DNA of 32,364 bases, taken from Thiotrichaceae bacterium (GTDB taxonomy: Bacteria > Pseudomonadota > Gammaproteobacteria > Beggiatoales > Beggiatoaceae). Within the stretch, counting starts at the first letter, position 1; every line of letters starts with the position of its first letter. The DNA lies in contig JALXAQ010000261.1 of the NCBI GenBank assembly GCA_026991885.1, positions 1 to 32,364 of the forward strand. Reading direction: 5' to 3'. A program made the translations under genes and the position numbers. Shown here piece by piece: positions 8,055 through 16,541 of the stretch. The notes below the pieces were generated by a model. The model was given only the letters and a program-made list of their open reading frames with translations. It was not told the origin of the DNA and did no database searches.

Positions 8055-8167
8055 AAAAGCGGGACAATATGCCTATCGAGATCGTCGGCTGATAAGGCTA
8101 AGGCGAGTATTGCCTAATAAATATTTTGGTTGGTAGGAGTCCAAGATTTATCTTGGACGTCCTTTAA
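8055..8167 (+). repeat. Partial duplicate of the rplT 3' region with internal deletion
   Basis: Bases 8055-8089 repeat 7071-7105 of rplT, and bases 8090-8167 repeat 7281-7358 (rplT tail, stop codon, spacer and palindrome), with no mismatch that I can see. The intervening 175 bp of rplT are missing, joined at a GGC shared by both edges. The copy includes palindrome copy 3 (8139-8158). It is noncoding, and together with rplT it brackets the vapBC-like pair as direct repeats. Confidence 0.93.
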
Positions 8168-8185
8168 ATTAGTTGTACTATAAGA

Positions 8186-8995
8186 ATGACAGATAATCAA
8201 ACACTCTCTCATCTCTCGGTAACTCAATTAATACTGATGATGAGCCGGACCATACCTACTAATAATTATAATAATAAAATTTCTGATTGTGAGAAATTTC
8301 AAGCGATTTTAAACGAACTCAAAACCAGACCTAATCTGGACATGATGTTTGTCGCTGGCGAATATTTTAATTACAAAACACTGTTCAAAAAATTCAAAAT
8401 ACACTATAAATTTGGTAAAAAATATAACAAAAGTCGTTTAACTTTTTGGCTTAAATTTCAAATTTTTCGACATCTTCATATTAATAAAAGAACGAGGGTT
8501 GTCTTACCCTTTTTACATTTATGTTTAGAAAATATTCAGCAACATGTTAAAGAAGGTTTTGCGGTTGTTATTGTAGAAACGATTGAAAAAAGGTGTATAA
8601 GATTGGCAATCATTGATAATGGAACGGGTTTTATCAATAAAGAAAAGGAACCCGTTTTGATAAAAGAAGCCGTTTTATATAACTATTCTTATGGAGAAGA
8701 TGGGCACAAGGGACAAGCTTTGTGGTGGATGGTTCAAAACAAGTCTCCAGTCACATTTGTTAAACAAGGGGGAGAATTGGCAGTTATAACCCCCGTTTTA
8801 TTATCAGCAACACCTAAGGTTAAACCAATGATGCAGCTTGACGATACTTATGGCACAACCTTTATAGCCTTATTTAATTATCACAAAAAGCCAGTCGTGA
8901 CGATACCAGGGCGGCGACTCAGAAAAGAAAAAGAAAAACTAGAACAGGAGATCATTTCTTTTTTTCAGAAAGAAAGCGCTTACCCAATATTATAA
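8186..8995 (+). CDS. GHKL/HATPase-like ATP-binding protein
   Basis: This 269-aa protein has no strong ribosome-binding site and an N-terminus I do not recognise. The second half resembles the Bergerat ATP-binding fold: N box HLCLENIQQH (111-120, E115/N116), G1 box IDNGTGF (143-149), a glycine-rich G2-like GEDGHKGQALW (170-180), and a G3-like YGTTF (222-226). There is no HisKA, receiver or membrane segment, so it is not an ordinary sensor kinase. Stand-alone HATPase proteins often act as serine-kinase-like or partner-regulating ATPases. The first 100 residues are rich in Lys and aromatic residues. It lies in the insert between rplT and pheS. Function is unknown. Confidence 0.6.
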   Translation: MTDNQTLSHLSVTQLILMMSRTIPTNNYNNKISDCEKFQAILNELKTRPNLDMMFVAGEYFNYKTLFKKFKIHYKFGKKYNKSRLTFWLKFQIFRHLHINKRTRVVLPFLHLCLENIQQHVKEGFAVVIVETIEKRCIRLAIIDNGTGFINKEKEPVLIKEAVLYNYSYGEDGHKGQALWWMVQNKSPVTFVKQGGELAVITPVLLSATPKVKPMMQLDDTYGTTFIALFNYHKKPVVTIPGRRLRKEKEKLEQEIISFFQKESAYPIL

Positions 8996-9029
8996 ACATT
9001 TAACACCCTTCCATTTCGCAATAGCGGAT

Positions 9030-9692
9030 ATGACTAACAATGTCAAAAAAAATGAAATGAACACTTTCAAATTTCAACCAATAGGGCTCATCACTTTGGG
9101 ACTCATCTTGTTGATGGTGGCACTTTCTTCTTGCACATCACCAGAAGAACGAATGATGCAATATAAAAAACAAGCTATCAGTCAAGCATGGAAACAAGAA
9201 AAAAAATTAGTGAAACTAGGACATAGCGGCACTCATGAGTGGAACGAGATTGAAAAACTAGAACTGCTTGAAACAGGCAAAGTGACTGGCTATGAGGGGC
9301 GATATATTAATAAATATGTTGAAGATAATATTCAACTGGCAACCGATTCAAACAATATCGTTTTTGCAAAAGTGGGAGAATCATCTCCGTCTGAGGCTGC
9401 TTTAAAATCAGCCGCTTTGCGCTCATATCTGATAGAATATGAAAAAAATAAGTACCTTCTTTGGGCTGGCACATTGGCTACTATTATTGTGCTAATCGCG
9501 GCATTTCAGAACCAACATGACATCATCACATATCCCGCCATAGTGGGTGCGGCTTTAGGTGGCATCAAGTTAGGTATTGTATCCAGTGGATCAATTATGG
9601 CCATTATTGGTGGATTGATCAGTGGACTTATCGTGGGCACGATGGCGGGTTTATTTTTGTTTTTAATTGTGCTATCCGTTGGAGTCAGCTAG
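9030..9692 (+). CDS. Hypothetical lipoprotein with C-terminal glycine-rich membrane segments
   Basis: This 220-aa protein has a hydrophobic N-terminal stretch (GLITLGLILLMVALSSC) ending in a lipobox, with Cys35 counted from ATG 9030. Starting at ATG 9057 would give a more typical signal length with the lipid-bearing Cys at 26, so that start is possible. After a charged middle region come hydrophobic stretches near 149-167 and 174-220; the latter is Gly/Ala-rich (GAALGGIKLG, IIGGLISGLIVGTMAG), suggesting a hairpin of membrane helices. I recognise no family. It lies in the same orientation as the GHKL-like gene, 34 bp after it, and may form a pair with it. Confidence 0.5.
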   Translation: MTNNVKKNEMNTFKFQPIGLITLGLILLMVALSSCTSPEERMMQYKKQAISQAWKQEKKLVKLGHSGTHEWNEIEKLELLETGKVTGYEGRYINKYVEDNIQLATDSNNIVFAKVGESSPSEAALKSAALRSYLIEYEKNKYLLWAGTLATIIVLIAAFQNQHDIITYPAIVGAALGGIKLGIVSSGSIMAIIGGLISGLIVGTMAGLFLFLIVLSVGVS

Positions 9693-9721
9693 CGTATTTT
9701 GGAGTCCGATATAAAATTCTA

Positions 9722-9795
9722 GAAATCCGATTTTTTAAAAAAATCGGATTTCTTTGAAAGTTGAAAATGTTAAAAGACTTTTGTTGAGCTACTTC
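9722..9795. repeat. Truncated MITE-like element with long hairpin
   Basis: A 31-nt perfect fold-back (GAAATCCGATTTTTT against AAAAAATCGGATTTC, 9722-9752) is followed by ATGTTAAAA and ACTTTTGTTGAGCTACT (about 9767-9793). This is the same right arm as the complete element at 23327-23440. The matching left arm is missing, so this is a half copy. The hairpin may also end transcription of the lipoprotein gene. Confidence 0.7.
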
Positions 9796-9911
9796 TCACG
9801 AAGATCAAATTAAATTGTTCAAATTATTTTTTCTTGGACACTATGCAAGAAATCACCGGCTACCCGTTAGAGAATTTTCCTCTAAATCTTAGTTATAAAT
9901 TTCAACAAGTT

Positions 9912-9938
9912 GGTGGGTTTCGCTCCGCTCTACCCACC
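9912..9938. repeat. GGTGGGT..ACCCACC dispersed hairpin
   Basis: GGTGGGT (9912-9918) pairs with ACCCACC (9932-9938) around a loop containing CGCTCCGCTC. From memory, this GTGGGTTTCGCTCCGC-type unit is common between genes of filamentous sulfur bacteria and cyanobacteria. The 353-bp gap 9693-10045 holds only repeats and no gene that I can support. Confidence 0.6.
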
Positions 9939-9991
9939 CTACAATATCTCTACAATATCTCTTAACTTAATGGCAGTGATCATTTGCGTAG

Positions 9992-11062
<1,071 letters not shown>

Positions 11063-11080
11063 GTTTGGCGCCTGAATGGA

Positions 11081-11110
11081 CTAAAAAAACTAAAAACTAA
11101 AAACTGAATG
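11081..11110 (+). repeat. CTAAAAA heptamer array ending in the tyrA start codon
   Basis: After an irregular CTAAAAAAA come two CTAAAAA units (11090-11103) and then CTGAATG (11104-11110), whose last three bases are the tyrA ATG. The 7-nt register is kept through the start codon. No Shine-Dalgarno sequence is present. Confidence 0.7.
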
Positions 11111-11968
11111 TTAATTCAACGTCTCACCATTATTGGAGTTGGACTCATCGGCGGCTCCTTAGCCCGTGCCCTCAAACGAGCCGGCGCGTGTGGCGAAGTG
11201 CTTGCTTGTGGACGCAATACCAGCCATTTACAACAAGCGATTGATCTCGGCGTCATAGATCGTTATGACACTCATCCCGCCAATGCAGTAAAAAACGCAG
11301 ACATCGTTGTGCTTGCTGTACCATTAGGCACAATGGCACCCATGTTTGCTGCTATACGTGACGCATTGTCCCCCCAAACAATTATCACTGATGCGGGTAG
11401 TGCCAAAGCCACAGTCGTTGCAGATGCTCGACAACATTTAGGGCAACACTTTCCCCGTTTTGTCCCCGGGCATCCGATTGCTGGCACAGAAAAAAGTGGG
11501 GTAGCCGCCTCATTTGCAGAATTGTTTGAAAACCATCGCGTGATACTCACTCCATTAGAGGAAACCGATTCACAAGCCGTATCGTTAGTGACACAAATGT
11601 GGGAAAAAACGGGCGCGAATGTCGTTAACATGTCAATCGAGCATCATGATGAAGTCTTAGCCGCTACCAGCCATTTGCCACATTTATTAGCGTATAGCCT
11701 AGTAGATACATTAGCAACAATGGATGATCGGACAGAAATCTTTAAATTTGCCGCTGGGGGATTTCGGGATTTTACCCGTATAGCATCAAGTGATCCGCGT
11801 ATGTGGCATGATATTTCTCTTGCCAATCGGGATGCGCTTCTCAAAGTGTTAGCACTTTTTAACGACAATCTCGCTCAACTTGCCAAGGCGATTTCTAAGG
11901 GTGATAGTCAAACTATTCAAAATATTTTCACTCGTGCCAAAACGGCTCGCGATCAATTGACCCTATGA
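11108..11968 (+). CDS. tyrA: Prephenate dehydrogenase (TyrA family)
   Basis: This 286-aa NAD(P)-dependent enzyme oxidises prephenate (or arogenate) towards tyrosine. The N-terminal Rossmann fold begins IIGVGLIGGSLARAL (8-22). Catalytic-core motifs are GHPIAGTEKSG and the helical-domain HHDEVLAATSHLPH. TRIASSDPRMW follows near the C-terminus. There is no chorismate mutase or ACT domain, so it is the monofunctional type found upstream of aroA in pseudomonads. The stop overlaps the aroA start by four bases (ATGA), so the two are translationally coupled. Cofactor preference and substrate cannot be settled from sequence. Confidence 0.93.
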   Translation: MLIQRLTIIGVGLIGGSLARALKRAGACGEVLACGRNTSHLQQAIDLGVIDRYDTHPANAVKNADIVVLAVPLGTMAPMFAAIRDALSPQTIITDAGSAKATVVADARQHLGQHFPRFVPGHPIAGTEKSGVAASFAELFENHRVILTPLEETDSQAVSLVTQMWEKTGANVVNMSIEHHDEVLAATSHLPHLLAYSLVDTLATMDDRTEIFKFAAGGFRDFTRIASSDPRMWHDISLANRDALLKVLALFNDNLAQLAKAISKGDSQTIQNIFTRAKTARDQLTL

Positions 11969-13287
11969 CACAAACATTTATAGTCAAACCAAGCAGCAAA
12001 TTACACGGTACACTCCGCGTCCCCGGCGACAAGTCCATTTCTCATCGTGCCATTATGTTAGGTGCATTAGCAGAAGGCACTACGCATATTAATGGCTTTT
12101 TAGAGGGTGAAGATACCTTGGCGACACTGGCAGCATTTCAAGCCATGGGGGTCTCTATTGAAGGTCCTCACCAGAGAGAAGTGACCATACATGGCGTGGG
12201 ATTGCATGGCTTGCAAGCACCCTCTGCCCCCTTATATTTAGGTAATTCTGGTACCTCAATGCGCTTATTATCAGGAATAATGGCAGGACAAGCATTTTCC
12301 GTAGAAATGGGCGGAGATGCCTCACTATCGCGCCGCCCCATGCGCCGAGTCACTGAGCCCTTAACCACAATGGGGGCATGGATTGAAACAAAAGGGACAC
12401 CGCCCTTAAAAATTCATGGAAGGCAACGCTTGCAAGGGATAAACTACACCCTGCCTGTTGCCAGTGCCCAAGTAAAATCCTGCTTGTTACTAGCGGGATT
12501 ATATGCCCAAGGCACAACTTGCGTGACAGCACCAGCACCTACCCGTGATCATACCGAGCGTATGTTGGCAGGCTTTGGCTACCCGGTTCAACAAAAAGGA
12601 TTGCGCGTCTGTTTACAAGGCGGGGGCAAATTACAAGCAAACTCAATTGAAGTGCCCGCCGATATTTCCTCCGCTGCGTTTTTCATAGTGGGCGCGAGTA
12701 TTGCACAAAGTGCTGACGTATTATTAGAGCATGTTGGCATTAACCCAACCCGCATAGGAGTCATAAACATTTTGCGACAAATGGGGGCAGACATTAGCTT
12801 GCATAATCAGCGCGAGGTTGGCGGCGAGCCAGTCGCTGATATTCGTGTCTGTGCTAGCCAATTGCATGGCATTGAAATTCCTAAAGAACAAGTCCCGTTA
12901 GCCATAGATGAATTTCCGGTATTATTTATCGCAGCAGCTTGTGCCACGGGAGAAACAGTATTAACCGGTGCCCAAGAATTGCGCGTCAAAGAAAGTGACC
13001 GTATTCAAGTAATGGCAGAAGGCTTGCGGGCTGTCGGTATAAACGCACAACCGACACCTGATGGCATGAAAATACAAGGGGGACAAATACGGGGCGGCGT
13101 TATCAATAGTCACGGCGATCACCGTGTTGCGATGGCCTTTACAATAGCCGCGTTACGTGCTAACGATACAATTACAATTAAAGATTGCGCCAATGTCGCC
13201 ACCTCATTTCCAAATTTTCTCGAATTGGCACAAACAGCAGGTATCCAAGCGAGGAGTCCAAAATTTATTTTGGACGAAAAGGAATAA
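11965..13287 (+). CDS. aroA: 3-phosphoshikimate 1-carboxyvinyltransferase (EPSP synthase)
   Basis: This 440-aa shikimate-pathway enzyme joins phosphoenolpyruvate to shikimate-3-phosphate. Motifs: VPGDKSISHRAIM (Lys23, Ser24, Arg28), LGNSGTSMRLL, SAQVKSCLLLAGL, DEFPVLF, KESDRI, and HGDHRVAMA. The GDKSISHR, SAQVK and NPTRIG patterns point to the class II-like branch, as in pseudomonads. The last ten or so residues (RSPKFILDEKE) are encoded by a dispersed palindrome (13256-13275) and are probably not functional sequence. The start overlaps tyrA by four bases. The next gene starts two bases after the stop. Confidence 0.96.
   Translation: MTQTFIVKPSSKLHGTLRVPGDKSISHRAIMLGALAEGTTHINGFLEGEDTLATLAAFQAMGVSIEGPHQREVTIHGVGLHGLQAPSAPLYLGNSGTSMRLLSGIMAGQAFSVEMGGDASLSRRPMRRVTEPLTTMGAWIETKGTPPLKIHGRQRLQGINYTLPVASAQVKSCLLLAGLYAQGTTCVTAPAPTRDHTERMLAGFGYPVQQKGLRVCLQGGGKLQANSIEVPADISSAAFFIVGASIAQSADVLLEHVGINPTRIGVINILRQMGADISLHNQREVGGEPVADIRVCASQLHGIEIPKEQVPLAIDEFPVLFIAAACATGETVLTGAQELRVKESDRIQVMAEGLRAVGINAQPTPDGMKIQGGQIRGGVINSHGDHRVAMAFTIAALRANDTITIKDCANVATSFPNFLELAQTAGIQARSPKFILDEKE
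13256..13275. repeat. GTCCAAAAT palindrome variant (copy 4) inside aroA
   Basis: GTCCAAAAT-TT-ATTTTGGAC differs from the common GTCCAAGAT form at one base in each arm, and the two changes keep the pairing. It encodes part of the C-terminal tail of AroA. Confidence 0.85.
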
Positions 13288-13289
13288 CT

Positions 13290-13604
13290 ATGCCGATTTA
13301 CGAATACGAACACCTAAAAGAATCCTGTTCATTTGGGAAAATATTTGAGAAAAAACAATCAATTCATGATGAACCACTCACACAATGCCCCAAATGCTTT
13401 AAGCCCGTGCGAAAACGTATTTCTCGCGTCGGTATCAACATCTCAAAAACCAACGCAGAAATTCGCGATCTTGGTTTTACCAAACTAGTCAAGCGAGACG
13501 ATGGCGTTTATGAAAATGTCACACGACGACAGGGGGAAAGTCGCTATATGGAAGCGGGCAAACCTGAAACCTTACCAGATTTTTCAAAGACAATCAGCGA
13601 ATAA
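13290..13604 (+). CDS. FmdB-like small zinc-ribbon protein
   Basis: This 104-aa protein begins MPIYEYEH, the hallmark of FmdB-type putative regulators, with AAAAGGA a few bases upstream. An in-frame extension inside aroA is rejected. The family usually has two Cys pairs. Here the second is intact (CPKC, about 31-34), but the first is reduced to a single Cys in ESCSFGKIF, so a classical four-Cys zinc site is not complete. A basic segment [10 protein letters not shown] follows, then a region ([18 protein letters not shown]) that I have seen in related zinc-ribbon proteins. It lies two bases after aroA and overlaps cmk by one base, so it is cotranscribed. Function is unknown. Confidence 0.75.
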   Translation: MPIYEYEHLKESCSFGKIFEKKQSIHDEPLTQCPKCFKPVRKRISRVGINISKTNAEIRDLGFTKLVKRDDGVYENVTRRQGESRYMEAGKPETLPDFSKTISE

Positions 13605-14299
13605 TGACAAACATTCCAGTCATCACCATAGACGGACCCAGCGGTGTAGGCAAAGGAACAGTTAGCCAAAGAGTGGCCAAACATTTGGGCTGGCATACAC
13701 TTGATAGTGGAGCCATGTATCGAGTTTTAGCTTTAGCGGCGTACCAACATGATATAGCATTAAAAAATGAAACCGCACTAGCAAACTTAGCCAGCGATTT
13801 AAAAGTCCATTTTGAGCCCCTATCAAGTGGGACACAAGTTATCCTAGCAGGCCAAGACGTGTCGCGGGAAATACGCACTGAAAGCTGTGGTGCAGCAGCC
13901 TCACAAATCGCCACTTTACCTGCTATACGTCAAGCACTGTTAGTCCGACAACGGGCTTTTCGCCAAACACCAGGCTTAGTCGCAGATGGGCGAGATATGG
14001 GCACAATCGTCTTTCCAGATGCCTCACACAAAGTGTTTTTAACCGCCAGTTGTGAAGAACGTGCAGATAGACGTTATAAACAGTTGAAAGAAAAAGGGAT
14101 AGATGCTAAGCTTGCCGACATCGTGATAGAGATCACACAACGCGATAAACGTGACCGCACACGTACCATTGCCCCTTTGACAGCAGCACATGATGCCCAA
14201 GTCATTGATACAACGGGAATATCAATTGAAAAAGTGGTCGCGTCTATTTTAGAAAAAGCTAGGGACGTCCAAGATAAATCTTGGACTCCTATTTTTTAG
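13604..14299 (+). CDS. cmk: Cytidylate kinase
   Basis: This 231-aa kinase phosphorylates CMP and dCMP. It shows P-loop GPSGVGKGT (10-18), the CMP-binding stretch [45 protein letters not shown], and the arginine-rich lid RDKRDRTR. The start ATG is inside TAATG at the end of the zinc-ribbon gene. The final residues [12 protein letters not shown] come from a GTCCAAGAT palindrome (14267-14286) and form a repeat-derived tail. cmk-rpsA adjacency is the standard gammaproteobacterial order. A gap of 120 bp follows before rpsA, containing a TCACAC..GTGTGA inverted repeat (14302-14323) and a heptamer array. Confidence 0.95.
   Translation: MTNIPVITIDGPSGVGKGTVSQRVAKHLGWHTLDSGAMYRVLALAAYQHDIALKNETALANLASDLKVHFEPLSSGTQVILAGQDVSREIRTESCGAAASQIATLPAIRQALLVRQRAFRQTPGLVADGRDMGTIVFPDASHKVFLTASCEERADRRYKQLKEKGIDAKLADIVIEITQRDKRDRTRTIAPLTAAHDAQVIDTTGISIEKVVASILEKARDVQDKSWTPIF
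14267..14286. repeat. GTCCAAGAT palindrome (copy 5) inside cmk
   Basis: GTCCAAGAT-AA-ATCTTGGAC, preceded by GGAC and followed by TCC, lies in the last codons of cmk and supplies the protein's C-terminal tail and, shortly after, its stop codon. Confidence 0.9.
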
Positions 14300-14380
14300 G
14301 GTCACACTGTTTGTTCTGTGTGAATGTCATTAATCAACCCACATTAATTATCTGTGGTTAAGAAATAAATCAGTGAACGG

Positions 14381-14422
14381 TGATAACTGATAACTGATAA
14401 CTGGTAACTGATAACTGATATG
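14381..14422 (+). repeat. TGATAAC heptamer array ending in the rpsA start codon
   Basis: There are six units in strict 7-nt register: TGATAAC three times, TGGTAAC, TGATAAC, and TGATATG. The last three bases of the final unit are the rpsA ATG. The array offers stop codons in all three frames just before the start. No Shine-Dalgarno sequence is visible in the 40 bp before the ATG. Confidence 0.9.
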
Positions 14423-16093
14423 AGCGAAAGCTTTGCTGAACTTTTTGCGGAAAGTCAATCTGAAAAAAATATGAGGCCCGGTAGTATTATCACGGGCAAA
14501 ATCGTGGAAATACGTTCAGAAATGGTCATCGTCAATGCTGGCCTAAAATCTGAAGGTGTTATCCCAATTGAACAATTTTACAACGACAAAGGTCAACTTG
14601 AAGTTGAAGTCGGTGATGAAGTCGATGTTGCTTTAGATGCGGTAGAAGATGGATTTGGAGAAACCAAATTATCGCGTGAAAAAGCAAAACGTAATGCCGC
14701 TTGGGCTGCGCTTGAACATGCCCTTGACACCCAAGAAACCATTACAGGAATCATTACTGAAAAAGTGAAAGGCGGTTTCACTGTCCACATGAATGATATC
14801 CGCGCCTTTCTGCCCGGTTCCTTGGTTGATGTGCGCCCAGTACGCGATACCACTTATCTGGAAGGTAAAGAGTTAGATTTTAAGGTTATTAAACTTGATA
14901 AACGGCGCAACAATGTTGTTGTTTCGCGCCGTGCCGTCGTCGAAACAGAGACTAATCAAGAACGTGAAGCCTTATTGGAAAACATGCAAGAAGGCATGGT
15001 ATTACGGGGCATTGTCAAAAACCTAACTGACTACGGTGCCTTTGTGGATTTAGGCGGAGTGGATGGTTTATTGCATATCACCGATATGGCTTGGCGGCGC
15101 GTCAGACATCCGAGTGAAGTCGTCACAGTGGGTGATGAAATCGACGTCAAAGTGCTCAAGTTTGATCGAGAACGTGTCCGAGTCTCTTTGGGTATCAAGC
15201 AATTGGGTGAAGATCCGTGGCTCGACATTGCACGGCGTTACCCAGTGGGCACACGCTTGTTTGGTAAAGTCACCAATCTAGCCGACTATGGTTGCTTTGT
15301 AGAAATCGAAGAAGGCGTTGAAGGTTTAGTGCATGTATCAGAAATGGACTGGACCAATAAAAATATACATCCCTCTAAAGTCGTACAAGTTGGGGATGAA
15401 CTCGAAATCATGGTACTCGACATTGATGAAGAGCGTCGCCGTATTTCGTTGGGTATCAAACAGTGCCATTCCAATCCATGGGATGAATTTGCGGGTACCC
15501 ATAATAAAAACGACAAAGTAGTGGGTCACATCAAATCGATTACCGACTTTGGTATTTTTATTGGCCTGCCAGGTGGTATTGATGGCTTAGTACACTTATC
15601 TGACATTTCTTGGAATCTCCCTGGTGAAGAAGCGATACGCAACTATAATAAAGGTGATGAAGTTGAAGCCGTTGTCTTAGCAGTGGATGCCCAAAAAGAA
15701 AGAATTTCTTTGGGTATCAAGCAATTGGATCAAGACCCCTTTTCTAACTTTATTGCTCAAAATCCTAAAGGCAATGTAGTCAAGGGTGTCATCACTGAAG
15801 TTGATAACAACAAGGCACTCGTTAAACTGGAAGAAGAAGTAGAAGCTGTCTTACGAGTTCAAGAAATAGCGCCTGAGCGTGTTAATGATGCCCGTCAGCG
15901 ATTAAAGGAAGGCGAAGAGATAGAGGCCAAGATCATTAGCATAGACAGAAAAAAACGCATAATAAGCTTATCTATCAAGGCATTGCTTTCGGCAGAAGAA
16001 GAAGCTGCGATTCAAGACTATAGCAATTCACAAACAGAAGTCAGTGCCACTTTTGGCGATATCCTCAAAGAACAGATGGAAAACAAAGAGTAA
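14420..16093 (+). CDS. rpsA: 30S ribosomal protein S1
   Basis: This 557-aa protein binds mRNA leaders on the 30S subunit, especially U-rich or structured ones. Six S1 (OB-fold) repeats are visible, beginning near residues 20, 105, 190, 277, 363 and 450, with recurring [24 protein letters not shown] motifs and VSLGIKQL repeat ends. The length matches E. coli S1. The ATG is the end of a heptamer array with no Shine-Dalgarno, which is notable because S1 controls its own translation in E. coli through an unusual leader. It is followed by inverted heptamer arrays and ihfB. Confidence 0.97.
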   Translation: MSESFAELFAESQSEKNMRPGSIITGKIVEIRSEMVIVNAGLKSEGVIPIEQFYNDKGQLEVEVGDEVDVALDAVEDGFGETKLSREKAKRNAAWAALEHALDTQETITGIITEKVKGGFTVHMNDIRAFLPGSLVDVRPVRDTTYLEGKELDFKVIKLDKRRNNVVVSRRAVVETETNQEREALLENMQEGMVLRGIVKNLTDYGAFVDLGGVDGLLHITDMAWRRVRHPSEVVTVGDEIDVKVLKFDRERVRVSLGIKQLGEDPWLDIARRYPVGTRLFGKVTNLADYGCFVEIEEGVEGLVHVSEMDWTNKNIHPSKVVQVGDELEIMVLDIDEERRRISLGIKQCHSNPWDEFAGTHNKNDKVVGHIKSITDFGIFIGLPGGIDGLVHLSDISWNLPGEEAIRNYNKGDEVEAVVLAVDAQKERISLGIKQLDQDPFSNFIAQNPKGNVVKGVITEVDNNKALVKLEEEVEAVLRVQEIAPERVNDARQRLKEGEEIEAKIISIDRKKRIISLSIKALLSAEEEAAIQDYSNSQTEVSATFGDILKEQMENKE

Positions 16094-16098
16094 ATACA

Positions 16099-16176
16099 GT
16101 TATCAGTTATCAGTTATCATAAATAATGTAGTTCTGATAACTGATAACTTATAACTTATGACTGATGACTGATATG
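16099..16176 (+). repeat. Opposed heptamer arrays between rpsA and ihfB
   Basis: GTTATCA units (16099-16119) face TGATAAC-type units (16135-16176). Bases 16099-16113 pair perfectly with 16134-16148 (15 bp, 20-nt loop). The forward array decays through TTATAAC, TTATGAC and TGATGAC to TGATATG (16170-16176), whose last three bases are the ihfB ATG. The hairpin has no T tract, so it looks more like an attenuator or a transcript-stabilising structure than a terminator. Confidence 0.85.
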
Positions 16177-16476
16177 ACAAAATCTGAACTGATCGAAGCG
16201 ATTGCACTAAAACACACTCATTTATCCCAAAAAGATATTGATTTATCAGTTAAAACTATCCTAGAACTGATGACACAATCTTTGGAAAAGGAAGAAAGGG
16301 TAGAAATTCGTGGGTTTGGAAGTTTTTCTCTACATTATCGTCCTCCTCGAACTGGACGTAATCCTAAAACGGGTGAACCTGTGGATTTGCTTGAGAAATA
16401 TGTCCCCCATTTTAAACCGGGCAAAGAATTACGACAACGAGTTAATAAAAAAGCCCGTCGTGTACGCATAAGATAA
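16174..16476 (+). CDS. ihfB: Integration host factor beta subunit
   Basis: This 100-aa nucleoid protein pairs with IhfA to bend DNA sharply. The sequence [31 protein letters not shown] and [13 protein letters not shown] matches IhfB closely, including the Pro in the GRNPKTG arm that intercalates DNA. I choose ATG 16174 because it gives the family N-terminus. An in-frame ATG at 16165 would add MTD, which is simply translated heptamer repeat. The C-terminus ([12 protein letters not shown]) is a little longer and more basic than in E. coli. The partner gene ihfA lies only 3.6 kb downstream, closer than usual. Confidence 0.95.
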   Translation: MTKSELIEAIALKHTHLSQKDIDLSVKTILELMTQSLEKEERVEIRGFGSFSLHYRPPRTGRNPKTGEPVDLLEKYVPHFKPGKELRQRVNKKARRVRIR

Positions 16477-16484
16477 TATCGTCT

Positions 16485-16517
16485 AAACCTCAGAGTTTTT
16501 TAAAACTTCTGAGGTTT
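16485..16517. terminator. Strong hairpin after ihfB
   Basis: AAACCTCAGA (16485-16494) pairs with TCTGAGGTTT (16508-16517), and the inner GTTTT/AAAAC adds five more pairs. There is no T tract after the stem on the plus strand (GGGACA follows), so it may be a transcript-end stabiliser or a dispersed hairpin rather than an efficient terminator. lapB starts 25 bp later. Confidence 0.55.
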
Positions 16518-16541
16518 GGGACAACATTAACAGTTCAAACA

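Noticed and set aside
8055..8103. A second, truncated rplT gene
   Set aside because: Only an internal 35-bp piece and the 3' tail are present, fused by a deletion, with no start codon or ribosome-binding site. It is a noncoding duplicate.
13185..13289. Longer zinc-ribbon protein beginning inside aroA
   Set aside because: The MPIYEY start at 13290 is the family N-terminus and has a ribosome-binding site. The upstream part is out-of-frame aroA sequence.
14302..14323. CRP-type operator upstream of rpsA (TCACAC..GTGTGA)
   Set aside because: The half-sites are in the wrong order for a CRP site (TGTGA..TCACA expected). It is more likely a small hairpin after cmk.
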